From positions 2,459,574-2,523,573 of the forward strand of contig NZ_CP025803.1 in assembly GCF_003352065.1 (NCBI RefSeq): DNA of 64,000 bases, in the 5' to 3' direction. This DNA comes from Sulfitobacter sp. SK011. Lineage in GTDB: Bacteria > Pseudomonadota > Alphaproteobacteria > Rhodobacterales > Rhodobacteraceae. Both the position numbers and the translations under genes were made by a program. This document shows positions 16,187 through 24,962 of this stretch, one piece after another (positions within the stretch are counted from its first letter, which is position 1; each line of letters starts with the position of its first letter). A model generated the notes under the pieces. The model made no database searches. It saw nothing but the letters and a program-made list of their open reading frames with translations, and had not been told where the DNA came from.

Positions 16187-17733
16187 GATTGTGTTGAAAA
16201 ACTGTTGCTTGATCGAAGGGGTAATCGCTGATTCAATTCCTTTATTGATTGGGGGACTTGGCGATGATGGGACCAAAGCAGGTGGCGCAAGCGGCGTTGT
16301 TTTACGAGTTCTCCTCGGAGGATCATGTCCCACAAGATCATCTTCTGCGGTCAATAGATCGGTTCGTTGATCTGAGCAGTATCCGTGCGCATCTTTCAGA
16401 CTTCTACAGCCACACCGGTCGCCCCTCCATCGACCCTGAGTTGCTGATCCGGATGTTGCTGGTGGGCTATTGCTTTGGCATCCGCTCTGAGCGTCGGCTT
16501 TGCGAAGAGGTGCATCTGAACCTTGCTTACCGTTGGTTTTGTCGCCTTGATTTGACTGATCGGATTCCTGACCACTCCAGCTTTTCAAAGAACCGTCATG
16601 GTAGGTTCCGCGAGAGCGATCTTCTGCGCCACGTATTTGAGACGACCGTTGCGCGATGCATGCAAGAAGGCCTTGTAGGCGGTCAGGGATTTGCCGTGGA
16701 TGCCAGCTTGATCAGTGCTGATGTCCAGAAACAGAACTCCAGCAATCTTGAAGACTGGGTCGCCCGTATGGCTGACGCCAATGATGCACCGCGTGCGGTG
16801 CGAGAATATCTCGAAACGCTGGACGACGAGGCTTTTGGTGCGGCCACGACGACCAAGCCCAAGTTCACGGCTCATGCGGACCCAGCTAGCCAGTGGACAG
16901 CAGCCCGCAAAGGCCCCGCTTTCTTTGCTTATTCTACCAATTATCTGATCGATACAGATCACAGCATCATCATGGACGTCGACGCCAGCCGCTCGAATAG
17001 AACCGCCGAGGTAGGAGCCATGCGCAAGATGATCGACCGCACCGAAGAGCGCTTTGGTGTGAAGCCTGATTGGATTGCCGCTGATACCGCGTATGGTGCT
17101 GCCGACAATCTGGTTTGGTTGACACTGAAGCGGAAAATCCTGCCGTTCATCCCAGTCTTTGACAAAGGTGAACGCAAAGACGGCACCTTCTCGCGGTCCG
17201 ACTTCACTTGGGATGACGAGAACGACCGCTACATCTGCCCAGGTGGCAAGGAGATGTTGCACACGAGGCGAAACTATTCCGATCCGGCCCGAAATGCGCC
17301 AGTTTGGAAAGCCAGAAATTATCGAGCACTGATGTCAGACTGCACAGGATGTGAATTAAAGGCAAAGTGCTGCCCTAACGCTGAAAGGCGTTCGGTTCAT
17401 CGAGAGAAATATGAAGTTGTCAGAGACTTTGCCCGAGCATGCACAGCCTCGGAGTTCAATCCGAAGGCTCAGGCCCGACGCAAGAAAGTCGAAATGCTCT
17501 TCGCACATCTCAAACGCATCCTCGGATTGGGCAGGCTCCGATTACGTGGCCCATGTGGCGTCCAGGACGAATTTACCCTCGCTGCTACCGCCCAAAACCT
17601 TCGCAAACTAGCAAAACTCAAGCCAATGGTGCCCGCCACCGGATAAAAGGTGGTCGACCTAGGGACGCTCCAAATAAATCAACGCGATAGCCGACTTCGA
17701 CAGGTCGAAAACAAAGAGTTTTTCAACACAATC
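16187..17733 (+). mobile_element. IS1182-family insertion sequence, copy 2
   Basis: A 1.55-kb element bounded by a perfect 17-bp inverted repeat, GATTGTGTTGAAAAACT at 16187-16203 and its complement at 17717-17733. The outermost GATT/AATC may belong to a palindromic target. It carries one intact transposase and is oriented opposite to copy 1. The two are related but not recent duplicates. Confidence 0.88.
16264..17646 (+). CDS. IS1182-family transposase
   Basis: About 460 residues with the same architecture as the transposase at 3822-5207: YSHTGRPSIDPELLIRMLLVG, SERRLCEEVHLNLAYRWFC, first acidic motif AVDASLISADV, second ADTAYGAADNLVW, and C-terminal KVEMLFAHLKRILGLGRLRLRG. It is full length without interruptions. 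The middle part (about 155-230) and the C-terminal tail differ from copy 1, so they are different IS species of one family. The ATG at 16264 follows GGGGGA; a TTG at 16249 is possible. Confidence 0.9.
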   Translation: MMGPKQVAQAALFYEFSSEDHVPQDHLLRSIDRFVDLSSIRAHLSDFYSHTGRPSIDPELLIRMLLVGYCFGIRSERRLCEEVHLNLAYRWFCRLDLTDRIPDHSSFSKNRHGRFRESDLLRHVFETTVARCMQEGLVGGQGFAVDASLISADVQKQNSSNLEDWVARMADANDAPRAVREYLETLDDEAFGAATTTKPKFTAHADPASQWTAARKGPAFFAYSTNYLIDTDHSIIMDVDASRSNRTAEVGAMRKMIDRTEERFGVKPDWIAADTAYGAADNLVWLTLKRKILPFIPVFDKGERKDGTFSRSDFTWDDENDRYICPGGKEMLHTRRNYSDPARNAPVWKARNYRALMSDCTGCELKAKCCPNAERRSVHREKYEVVRDFARACTASEFNPKAQARRKKVEMLFAHLKRILGLGRLRLRGPCGVQDEFTLAATAQNLRKLAKLKPMVPATG

Positions 17734-17986
17734 GACTCACTGCCGACCTTCGCTGCGTATGCACCCCAAAAAGTGCTCGGGCGCGGCCCCGAGCGTCCGC
17801 TTTCTTCGGATTGCCCATTCTACTTTGCGAGCGCGACGAATGGCGGCTCTCCGCCTTTCGTGAAGGCGGGCGCTTCGAGCCCTCTTCGACTGATGCTGCA
17901 AGCTGCCCGGATGTCCGCTGTTCTATGCATCCAAGTTAATCCGACCGTCCTCATTACACCGAGAGCGCGACGCTATATCCTAAAGT

Positions 17987-18820
17987 CTATATTCCCTTGA
18001 CCGCAATCATTTCGATAGGTGAGATGCGCCCCGCAGCCAAATTTGCCACCATATTTGGGATTTTTTCTGCGGTCGCCTGCTGCATGAGAACGTGCAAACC
18101 CAATGGGGGCGGTCCTCCAGCGGCTCCGCTGGAGGCCTTCATTTTCTTAAAGAAATCCATAGCAAATTCGCGGCGGTTATTTTCCTCGACGACTACAAAA
18201 CCATTAGCTTCGAATGCCATTCTATAGTCTTTGGGGTCAGAAACCCAGCTTGTTTCAGAGGTTGTTGCCCAGGGCACAGGATAAATAAGCTCTTCTTCGT
18301 TGCCCTTCATGATATCGTAGATACCAAACTTCGCACCGGATTTCAGAACACGGGACACCTCAGCGATCAGCGCATGCTTATCTTCTATGTTCATGCCGAC
18401 ATGCATCATGAATGCGCCGTCAAAACTCGCATCTTCAAAAGGAAGCGACAGTGCACTACCTTGCTGCAATCTGATGCTATCGGACAAGCCGACCCAACCG
18501 CAAAGTTGCTGCCCAACCTCTACGTATTCAGAAGTCAGATCAATTCCAGCCATCTTTGCTCCGTAAGTCTTTGCAGCGAAACGCGCCGAACCTCCCAAGC
18601 CGCAACCGATATCGAGTATGCTTTGGGACGGCGATATCTTTAACTGGTCCAGAAAATGAATGCTCGCTGCCCGCCCACCAATGTGAAATTCATCCACTGG
18701 GCCAAGATCTTCAACACTGGCATTTTCAGGTTTAATGCCCTGTTTTTCAAGGCCAGCCTGAATCGCGGTTAGCAGATCGCCGTGGCGATAGTGGATGGAA
18801 ATTTTCTCATCGGTATTCAT
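17987..18820 (-). CDS. Class I SAM-dependent methyltransferase (methyltransferase type 11)
   Basis: 277 residues. The SAM-binding motif I is ILDIGCGLGGSARFAAKTYG (about 70-90), with MAGIDLTSEYVEVG as motif II and FDGAFMMHVGMNIEDKHALIAEVSRVLKSGAKFGIYDI as motifs III-IV. The N-terminal stretch GPVDEFHIGGRAASIHFLDQL resembles small-molecule N- or C-methyltransferases of the glycine/sarcosine or tocopherol type. The substrate cannot be assigned. It is monocistronic, between the IS1182 copy and two phage-like genes. The ATG at 18820 is chosen over an in-frame TTG at 18829. Confidence 0.8.
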   Translation of the reverse strand: MNTDEKISIHYRHGDLLTAIQAGLEKQGIKPENASVEDLGPVDEFHIGGRAASIHFLDQLKISPSQSILDIGCGLGGSARFAAKTYGAKMAGIDLTSEYVEVGQQLCGWVGLSDSIRLQQGSALSLPFEDASFDGAFMMHVGMNIEDKHALIAEVSRVLKSGAKFGIYDIMKGNEEELIYPVPWATTSETSWVSDPKDYRMAFEANGFVVVEENNRREFAMDFFKKMKASSGAAGGPPPLGLHVLMQQATAEKIPNMVANLAAGRISPIEMIAVKGI

Positions 18821-18954
18821 GACAATCAACTTTTTCCAGTTTGTGAATTTCTACCCTACCACGTTTTACTTAATCGCCTAAGCGGCCATTGGCACAGCCG
18901 CAGCGAAGGTTGGAAAAGTCCGCACAGCAGACTTTCCTGCTCGGAGAAATATCG

Positions 18955-19383
18955 TTAGTTATCATCTTCCGGCGTCACGTCTACTGGATCCAAATCGGGA
19001 TACCCAAAACCACCAAATACATGACTGTGATTGTGCTGGCCCTGCACTTTCTGAACAGGAGATATCCCATCAACACCTGCCACCCACTTGCTAGCGTCAA
19101 GCATTACGCGTTCGTTTGTCGAGGCCACCGAAAGGTGATTGATGCGCATGTAGGCGGCCTGTGAGGCGTTTTCCCGCACATCCTTTGCTCGCTGGTTGAA
19201 CAGCTTCAACACGTGGGCTTTGCGCATATTCCTCACGGCTGTGTCACGGGTGATATTGGCGCGTTCAGCGGCAACATGTACTGGTAGGCCCTCGGTAGCC
19301 ATGAGCTCAACGCATTGGCGCATCTCGTCGCTAATGCGAACACGGGTTTTCTTCTTGGGGGTGGCTGGGACTTTATCGGTCAT
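18955..19383 (-). CDS. Phage-like protein, possibly terminase small-subunit type
   Basis: A 142-residue hydrophilic protein beginning MTDKVPATPKKKTRVRISDEM. A helix-turn-helix-like segment at about 25-55 (VELMATEGLPVHVAAERANI, then RDTAVRNMRKAH) and a central helix pattern resemble terminase small subunits and related phage DNA-packaging or regulatory proteins. The similarity is weak. Its start overlaps the preceding gene's stop by 11 bases (19373-19383), so the two are coupled. Confidence 0.5.
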   Translation of the reverse strand: MTDKVPATPKKKTRVRISDEMRQCVELMATEGLPVHVAAERANITRDTAVRNMRKAHVLKLFNQRAKDVRENASQAAYMRINHLSVASTNERVMLDASKWVAGVDGISPVQKVQGQHNHSHVFGGFGYPDLDPVDVTPEDDN

Positions 19384-19909
19384 GAGAAAGCTGCAGTGCT
19401 GTTGGCGCATCGTGTTTGTAGTGAGATTTGGCTTCGCACAAGGGCTGCGCTACCCGTGTTTCGATGGCGCGGGCCGTAGCCGCGGGGATTGATGAGGGCG
19501 CTAGGGTAATCGCGAGGCCAAGGGTTTCGGCCCATAGCTGCATTGTGGAAAATTGTGCAGTGCGGGCGAATGATTCTAGCTTGTTTAGGTGCGCCTCCGC
19601 CATCCCGGCGGCGGCGTTGATATCCTCTTGCGACATACCGAGCGCGCGGCGCTTGCGCACCAGTTGCGCCACGAGGGCTTTATACTGATTATAGGCTGGC
19701 GCGCCGTATTGTCCCACGTGGGGCAGATCATACGTCGCGGGCGTTGGCCCCAGGTTATCTATGGGAAGGGAAAGCACACCCGGACAGCCTTGTTTTGCGC
19801 ATTGCATTCGTATTGTGCGATCCTTGGCGGATGTGACACGCCAACCGGCGGACTGCGCCTCTTTGATCCATTTCGCTGCTGTTACTCGGAGGTTGCATCC
19901 ACGACGCAT
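19373..19909 (-). CDS. XRE-type helix-turn-helix protein, phage-like
   Basis: 178 residues. The N-terminal 60 residues (TAAKWIKEAQSAGWRVTSAK, then RTIRMQCAKQGCPGVLSL) may bind metal through the Cys pair. An XRE HTH follows at about 83-140 (LVAQLVRKRRALGMSQEDIN, AAGMAEAHLNKLES, then WAETLGLAITLAP). It is likely a regulator left from a prophage, transcribed with the terminase-like gene. The adjacent IS3 element (from 19971) lies just upstream and may have separated it from its original promoter. Confidence 0.65.
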   Translation of the reverse strand: MRRGCNLRVTAAKWIKEAQSAGWRVTSAKDRTIRMQCAKQGCPGVLSLPIDNLGPTPATYDLPHVGQYGAPAYNQYKALVAQLVRKRRALGMSQEDINAAAGMAEAHLNKLESFARTAQFSTMQLWAETLGLAITLAPSSIPAATARAIETRVAQPLCEAKSHYKHDAPTALQLSHDR

Positions 19910-19988
19910 GAACGTCTAGCCAGCAGACCGCGAACTGGGTTGTAATTTGGCATAGGAGAATTGCTTCTAATGAATAGCCCCTAGTTCC

Positions 19989-20867
19989 CTAGACACCTTC
20001 TTGGTTCACATTTTGCTGTCTGTTTTCGAAGTCGACGGGCGACAGCATCCCGTTTCTGGTATGTTTGCGTTTCGGGTTATAGAACATTTCGATGTAGTCG
20101 AAGATGTCGCGTCTAGCATCCTCACGAGTTTTGTAGGTCCGACGGCGAACGCGCTCACGTTTGAGTAGGTTGAAGAAGCTTTCGGCGACAGCGTTGTCAT
20201 GGCAATTGCCGCGCCTGCTCATGGAATGCTCAATGTTGTGGGCCCTTAGAAACGCCGCCCAATCTCGGCTGGTGTATTGCGAACCTTGGTCTGTGTGGAT
20301 CAGGATCGGTTGCTTGGGCTTGCGTCGCCAAACGGCCATGAGCAGGGCTTGCAACACGAGGTCTGTGGGCTGCCGTGATTGTGTCGCCCAACCGATGACA
20401 CGTCGTGAGTATAAGTCGATGACGACGGCTAGATACAAGAACCCTTCGCAGGTCTTAATGTAGGTAATATCTGACACCCATGCGGTATCTGGTGCTGCCA
20501 CATCAAACTGCCGGTCTAGCGTATTATCGACGACGACAGATGGTTTGCCGCCATACGTCCCAGGCCTGCGCTTGTAGCCGATCTGAGCTTGGACACCTGC
20601 CAAACGGGCCAGTCTGGCAATACGATTTGGGCAACTGGTCTCGCCTTGTTCAACGAGATCATCATGAAGCTTGCGATACCCATAAACCTTGCCACTGTCC
20701 TTCCACGCATCTTTGAGCAGCTTGGTTTGGCGGGCATCCTCATGCGCACGGTGGCTTAATGGATTCTTAATCCATGCATAGAACCCGCTGGGATGGATGT
20801 TGAGGCAGCGACACATCCTGCGCACCGAATACTGAGGGCGATGCTCGGCCACGAACGCGTACTTCAT
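19989..20867 (-). CDS. IS3-family transposase OrfB (DDE integrase)
   Basis: 292 residues. The N-terminal HTH_21-like region has SVRRMCRCLNIHPSGFYAWI. The rve integrase core carries the DDE triad: Asp in WVSDITYIKT, Asp in LIHTDQGSQYTS, and Glu in HDNAVAESFFNLLKRE. The C-terminus YNPKRKHTRNGMLSPVDFE is typical. The start codon overlaps the orfA stop (ATGA), but the active enzyme is probably the OrfAB fusion made by frameshifting at the A6G site at 20897-20903. Confidence 0.92.
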   Translation of the reverse strand: MKYAFVAEHRPQYSVRRMCRCLNIHPSGFYAWIKNPLSHRAHEDARQTKLLKDAWKDSGKVYGYRKLHDDLVEQGETSCPNRIARLARLAGVQAQIGYKRRPGTYGGKPSVVVDNTLDRQFDVAAPDTAWVSDITYIKTCEGFLYLAVVIDLYSRRVIGWATQSRQPTDLVLQALLMAVWRRKPKQPILIHTDQGSQYTSRDWAAFLRAHNIEHSMSRRGNCHDNAVAESFFNLLKRERVRRRTYKTREDARRDIFDYIEMFYNPKRKHTRNGMLSPVDFENRQQNVNQEGV

Positions 20868-21139
20868 CTTGCATCCTTGGCGAAGTACGCGGCTGCCTTT
20901 TTTAGGATATCGCGCTCCTCCGTCATCCGCGCCAGCTCACGCTTGAGCCTGCGGTTCTCAGCTTCATGGTCAACAGATGATGCCTGTGACGCAGCTTTTG
21001 CGTAGAGCTTCATCCATTTGTAGAGCGAATATGTACTGACGCCCAACCGCTCCGAAACCTCGCGAACGGCATACCCCCGCGCTGTTATCTGATGGACTGC
21101 ATCGCGCTTGAAATCTTCACTGAAATCTGGCTTCCCCAT
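20864..21139 (-). CDS. IS3-family transposase OrfA (HTH protein)
   Basis: 91 residues. The HTH has FSEDFKRDAVHQITARGYAV, then REVSERLGVSTYSLYKWMK. A leucine-zipper-like C-terminal helix follows (NRRLKRELARMTEERDILKKAA). It binds the IS ends and, by frameshifting, provides the N-terminus of the OrfAB transposase. Confidence 0.9.
   Translation of the reverse strand: MGKPDFSEDFKRDAVHQITARGYAVREVSERLGVSTYSLYKWMKLYAKAASQASSVDHEAENRRLKRELARMTEERDILKKAAAYFAKDAR
20897..20903 (-). promoter_or_regulatory. Probable -1 programmed ribosomal frameshift site (A6G)
   Basis: The minus strand reads CTAAAAAAGG within codons for LKKAA near the end of orfA. A slip by -1 on A-AAA-AAG enters the orfB frame, which is open from here to the orfB ATG (KGSRVLRQGCKMK). 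This is the known control mechanism of the IS3 family. Confidence 0.7.
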
Positions 21140-21198
21140 AACGGCCTCCTTGCCTCAAAGTTAGGGAAGAAAGCGCCTACAAATCCAGGGGCTATTCA

Positions 21199-21728
21199 GA
21201 GGTTTTCTTATCCAGCAGATCGACATTCGACCTCACTTGCGCCCCGGCCAAGCAAAATTTGCGTTCATCTTTCCATTAACCAGCGAAATGCGTCTCGGGA
21301 TTGAGGGCCATCCAGTTTGTATATGAATGGAAAGATCTGACTATTATGCGAGTGACAGATTTTGCCCGAATTACAGACTGTCAAGATAGACAGCCGCAAG
21401 CGCGGTATCGCCATTGGACAGCAGCGGAACAAAACGAGACGGATAAGTGTGCCTGCGATCAACCGGAAATTCGTGGAAGTACCATTTGGCACATTGTCAA
21501 CTTCAACCTAGAGTGACCTTTTTCGGGAACGCAACACCTTTTAGCGGCGCATTTTCAATACCTTATTAAATGTGCTTTGTTGTCTTGTAATTGCCAAACT
21601 CGGTAGAATTATGATAATCTCTAGAAAATCAAAAAACAGCCGTTGATGCAGCGATCATGCTTGGTGGTTCCATGAGGTAATTTTGCCGAAACAGGAACCT
21701 GCTCGGGCCTCAGGAAAGTGAGGTTGAG
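21199..21728. other. Gene-free region upstream of the FecR-domain gene
   Basis: In 530 bases no frame of coding character was found on either strand. It should hold the promoter of the FecR-CHASE2 pair. The last 130 bases are AT-rich (for example around 21590-21640), consistent with a promoter. Confidence 0.4.
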
Positions 21729-22604
21729 ATGCATGTTCGAATTAAATGCGTTTTTATTGTTTATTCTTTTTTTCTCTTTTTGAATGTTCCGGCAGCCTAT
21801 GCCGAAATTGGAAAAGTTTTGGAAGTCAATCCTGGTGCGACACTTACCACAGGTGGCCGCAACCTTAAGCTGCGCGTTGGAATGCCTGTGGAATCCGGAG
21901 ACGTGATCCGAACCAACAGCACCGGAATTGTCCAGTTAATCTTTATTGATCAGACCAAAATTGCCGTCGGACCCAATGCAAGCATGGTGCTGGACGTGTC
22001 GATGATGCGCGGTGGCAATCGAGCGAATAGTTTCACAGTCAAGGCATTAGGTGGCAGTTTCAGGTTCATTTCCGGAAACAGTAAAAAGTCCGCCTATAAG
22101 ATTACTACCCCGACAGCAACCATGGGGATCAGAGGCACCACATTCGATTTTTGGGTGCTGAATCAGCGTCAGACATCGCTCGCGCTCCTGAATGGATCCG
22201 TACGAATGTGCGGGCGTGGTGGATGTCGGAATGTCAAAGGCAGATGCGAGCTTGTCGCTACATCACCGCGAGGTCAGGTCGCCGCACCACGCGATATTGA
22301 GGAATCGGAACGCACTATTGTCAACGGATTCCCCTTCATCATTTCGCAACGCTCGCTTCGCGAACCCTTGCGCGCAAATGTCGGGACTTGCGGCCAGCAT
22401 TTTATGCCGCCATCGCGGGGAGCCAATATCGCGTCTCCAACAAAGGCGATCGAACGAACCGAGCCTGAACCTGAGCCTGAACCTCAGCCTGAACCTGAAA
22501 CTGAGCCTGAAACTGAAACTGAACCTGAGCCTGAACCTGAGCCACAAGCCCCTGACCCGCCGGAACCGCCATCGGCTCCAGAAGAGAATTCTGAGGGATT
22601 TTGA
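21729..22604 (+). CDS. Exported FecR-domain protein with Glu-Pro repeat tail
   Basis: 291 residues. A signal peptide (residues 1-25, cleaved near AAYA-EIG) is followed by a FecR beta domain at about 55-150 (SGDVIRTNSTGIVQLIFIDQ, VDVS-like core, then TPTATMGIRGTTFDFWVL). The C-terminal region has a run of Glu-Pro/Gln-Pro/Glu-Thr dipeptides at about 240-280, probably an extended periplasmic spacer. Reading continues in frame past the UGA stop for about 57 codons as a Gly/Asn-rich tail broken by a further UAA (22689), so the present C-terminus seems to be an eroded version. Such proteins are regularly encoded just before CHASE2 cyclases, as here, and probably act as a periplasmic partner of the sensor. 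Confidence 0.85.
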   Translation: MHVRIKCVFIVYSFFLFLNVPAAYAEIGKVLEVNPGATLTTGGRNLKLRVGMPVESGDVIRTNSTGIVQLIFIDQTKIAVGPNASMVLDVSMMRGGNRANSFTVKALGGSFRFISGNSKKSAYKITTPTATMGIRGTTFDFWVLNQRQTSLALLNGSVRMCGRGGCRNVKGRCELVATSPRGQVAAPRDIEESERTIVNGFPFIISQRSLREPLRANVGTCGQHFMPPSRGANIASPTKAIERTEPEPEPEPQPEPETEPETETEPEPEPEPQAPDPPEPPSAPEENSEGF

Positions 22605-22778
22605 GGGCCCAGCGAAAATTCCAGCCCCAGTCAGGGCACAGGCAACTCGGGCAGCGCCGGGCAAAATGGTGCTGGCACCGATGATGGCTAAGGGACCAAG
22701 AATTGTGGTGGCAACAATGATTTTGGCAACGCCGGGGGGAGGCGAAATTATTCTCATGAAAAACCTGGGCGCGGTTTG

Positions 22779-24962
22779 ATGGCGGGTAATTCACTCCGGA
22801 TCAATCGTAAATGGATTGTTCGAGGGCTGGGTTTTGCTCTTGTACTAATGGGGTGCATATTGCGCGTGTCAGATCCCTATCCGGTTGAAATATCACGCCT
22901 GATATATTTTGACTTCCTGCAAAGGCTGGCACCCAGAACCTTTGATGCCGACCTGCCTGTCCGTGTGGTGGACATCGACGAGGCCTCTTTGTCGCAATTG
23001 GGCCAGTGGCCTTGGCCCAGATCAAAAGTCGCCAGACTGGTCGAAAAGCTGGAAGGCTATGGTGCAGCGTCGATTGCATTCGACATACTCTTTGCTGAGC
23101 CTGACAGGTATTCACCGCACCGCCTTGCGGAAGATCCGATTTTTGCAGGTTATTTACGGGACGCAATCGACCTCAATAAATTGGACAATGATCAGAGGTT
23201 TTCCAATGCGATTACAGGAAGGCCAGTCGCCTTGGGAGTCGCAGCAAGGCCAGATCTGAAGACGAAGCAAATAGTGCCGCGGGCGGGTATTATAGAAATA
23301 GGGGACCAGCCAGGGCTTCTTCTGCCCCGGGCTTTGTCTTGGACGCCATTGGCGGTGCCTTTGAATGAAACGGCTGTTGGAATAGGCGGGATCAATGTGT
23401 CCCCGGCTGGGCAAATCTCGGTCGTGCGTACGGTTCCGCTTTTGTGGCAAGGCCCAACCGGAATCATACCAGGTCTCGGTATCGAAGCCCTGCGTCTCGC
23501 GATCGCAGAACAGAACATTTTTGTCGAAGGTGCCGAGAACGAAAGGGGTATAGTTCTCTCTGTATCGCTCGGTGCATTTCATATCCCAACAGACGAAATC
23601 GGCCAGGTTTGGATGCATTACCGTCCAGACAATCCAGGCCTCTATTTATCGGCCGCAGACGTTTTGGATGAAAAAGATAATGAACAGCTGCGTTCTGAGA
23701 TTGAAGGCCGGATAATATTGGTCGGAACTTCGGCCGCGGGTCTGGTTGATATTCGCGAAACATCTCTGGGTCAGTCTGTTCCAGGTGTTTCAATCCACGC
23801 ACAGTTGATCGAGCAAATCCTTGAAAACAAAGTGTTGCAGCGATCCGACACCATAGCGGCACTCGAACTGGTTGCTTTCATCGCTTTGGGGGTGATTGTT
23901 GTCAGTGTCATGTCAATTTCTGGCGCGGTGCCATCATTTATTGCCGGCGGCGTGGCGGCATCGAGTGTCCTGGCGTTGAGTTGGGTCGCATTTACACAAA
24001 ACTCTGTTTTGTTTGACGCCACCTTTCCACTGATTGGCGGCATGGTGAATTTTGGCATTCTGGCAGGGTTTTTGTTTTTTGCGACTGAAAGGGAGAAGAA
24101 CACGATCCGGCGATCATTTTCTCAATACGTCGCACCAGAAATTCTCGAACGGCTTGAGGAAAGCGGGCAGGACTTGCAGCTTGGTGGCGAAAACCAGGAA
24201 ATCACAGTAATGTTTGCGGACATTCGCGGGTTTACTCCTTTGAGCGAAACAATGCCCGCAACCGATCTCGTGGCGATGCTCAATGAATTGTTTACGGCAT
24301 TGGGACAGGACATTCTTGCCCACAGTGGTACGATCGACAAATTTATTGGCGACTCGGTCATGGCATTTTGGAACGCGCCCGTCCGTGTCGAAAACCACCC
24401 ACTACATTGCGCAAATGCTGCTTTGGCGATGCGTACTTCTTTGAGGCATTTCAACACGGTGAGGAGCGAGGGGCATCAAGTTCCCATCGGTATTGCGATC
24501 GGGTGCGCGACCGGAGAGGCTTGTGTTGGCAACATTGGGTCTCAAAACCGGTTCAACTATACGGCCATCGGCGAAGTTGTGAATGTCGCGTCACGGATTG
24601 AAACAGCCTGTCGGCACTTGGCCTATGACGTTGTTATTTCCGAGACTATGGCGCTAGCGTCGCGCGATCAACTGGCCCTTTTGCAAGGCGGGTCCGTGGC
24701 ATTGAAAGGCGTGAACAAGCGCGAACTTCTTTTTCTAGTTGTTGGAGGTCGTGACACCCGCCAATCGGAGATCTTCCAGAGGTTGCAAAGCCACCATTCT
24801 GATTTGCTTGCTGCAATGAAGGGACATCGCGGGGCTATATGGTCCACACAAGCCGTTGAGCGATGCAGGTCAATCGCCCTTGAAATCGAGCCGGGGCTGG
24901 CGGGTTTTTACGATAGGATATCAGATCGCCTTGGGGACTTTCAGGTCGATGCAATTGAGTAG
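22779..24962 (+). CDS. CHASE2-domain class III adenylate/guanylate cyclase
   Basis: 727 residues. TM1 is at about 14-30. The periplasmic CHASE2 sensor at about 35-350 has FDADLPVRVVDIDEASLSQL, FDILFAEPDR and GRIILVGTSAAGLVD. Three further TM helices (360-435) precede a cyclase domain at about 465-645 with Asp481 (VMFADIRGFTPLSE) and Asp525 (KFIGDSVMAFW) as metal ligands, plus FNYTAIGEVVNVASRIE. It makes cAMP or cGMP in response to an extracytoplasmic signal. It is in the same reading frame as the upstream FecR gene, 174 bases after its stop. ATG 22779 is chosen; a TTG precedes it directly. Confidence 0.92.
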   Translation: MAGNSLRINRKWIVRGLGFALVLMGCILRVSDPYPVEISRLIYFDFLQRLAPRTFDADLPVRVVDIDEASLSQLGQWPWPRSKVARLVEKLEGYGAASIAFDILFAEPDRYSPHRLAEDPIFAGYLRDAIDLNKLDNDQRFSNAITGRPVALGVAARPDLKTKQIVPRAGIIEIGDQPGLLLPRALSWTPLAVPLNETAVGIGGINVSPAGQISVVRTVPLLWQGPTGIIPGLGIEALRLAIAEQNIFVEGAENERGIVLSVSLGAFHIPTDEIGQVWMHYRPDNPGLYLSAADVLDEKDNEQLRSEIEGRIILVGTSAAGLVDIRETSLGQSVPGVSIHAQLIEQILENKVLQRSDTIAALELVAFIALGVIVVSVMSISGAVPSFIAGGVAASSVLALSWVAFTQNSVLFDATFPLIGGMVNFGILAGFLFFATEREKNTIRRSFSQYVAPEILERLEESGQDLQLGGENQEITVMFADIRGFTPLSETMPATDLVAMLNELFTALGQDILAHSGTIDKFIGDSVMAFWNAPVRVENHPLHCANAALAMRTSLRHFNTVRSEGHQVPIGIAIGCATGEACVGNIGSQNRFNYTAIGEVVNVASRIETACRHLAYDVVISETMALASRDQLALLQGGSVALKGVNKRELLFLVVGGRDTRQSEIFQRLQSHHSDLLAAMKGHRGAIWSTQAVERCRSIALEIEPGLAGFYDRISDRLGDFQVDAIE

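Larger units (their letters stand above)
19971..21198 (-). mobile_element. IS3-family insertion sequence, first copy
   Basis: A 1228-bp element with TG...CA ends and imperfect terminal inverted repeats: TGAATAGCCCCTAG at 19971-19984 against the complement of CCAGGGGCTATTCA at 21185-21198 (13 of 14), with further scattered matches inward for about 32 bases. It carries orfA and orfB in the usual overlapping arrangement. No target duplication is clear. Confidence 0.88.

Noticed and set aside
3751-17733. Composite transposon bounded by the two IS1182 copies
   Set aside because: The copies are diverged, have different terminal repeats and no shared target duplication, so joint transposition is not supported.
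17734-17986. GC-rich stretch with GGCGGCTCTCCGCC, similar to text near 13730 and 25180
   Set aside because: Similarity is short and of low complexity. It may be a dispersed intergenic repeat, but I could not align the copies well enough to call one.
22263-22794. Long antisense open frames rich in Arg/Phe/Leu opposite the FecR gene
   Set aside because: They are the complement of the Glu-Pro repeat region; the periodic codons keep other frames open. No ribosome-binding site or family similarity.
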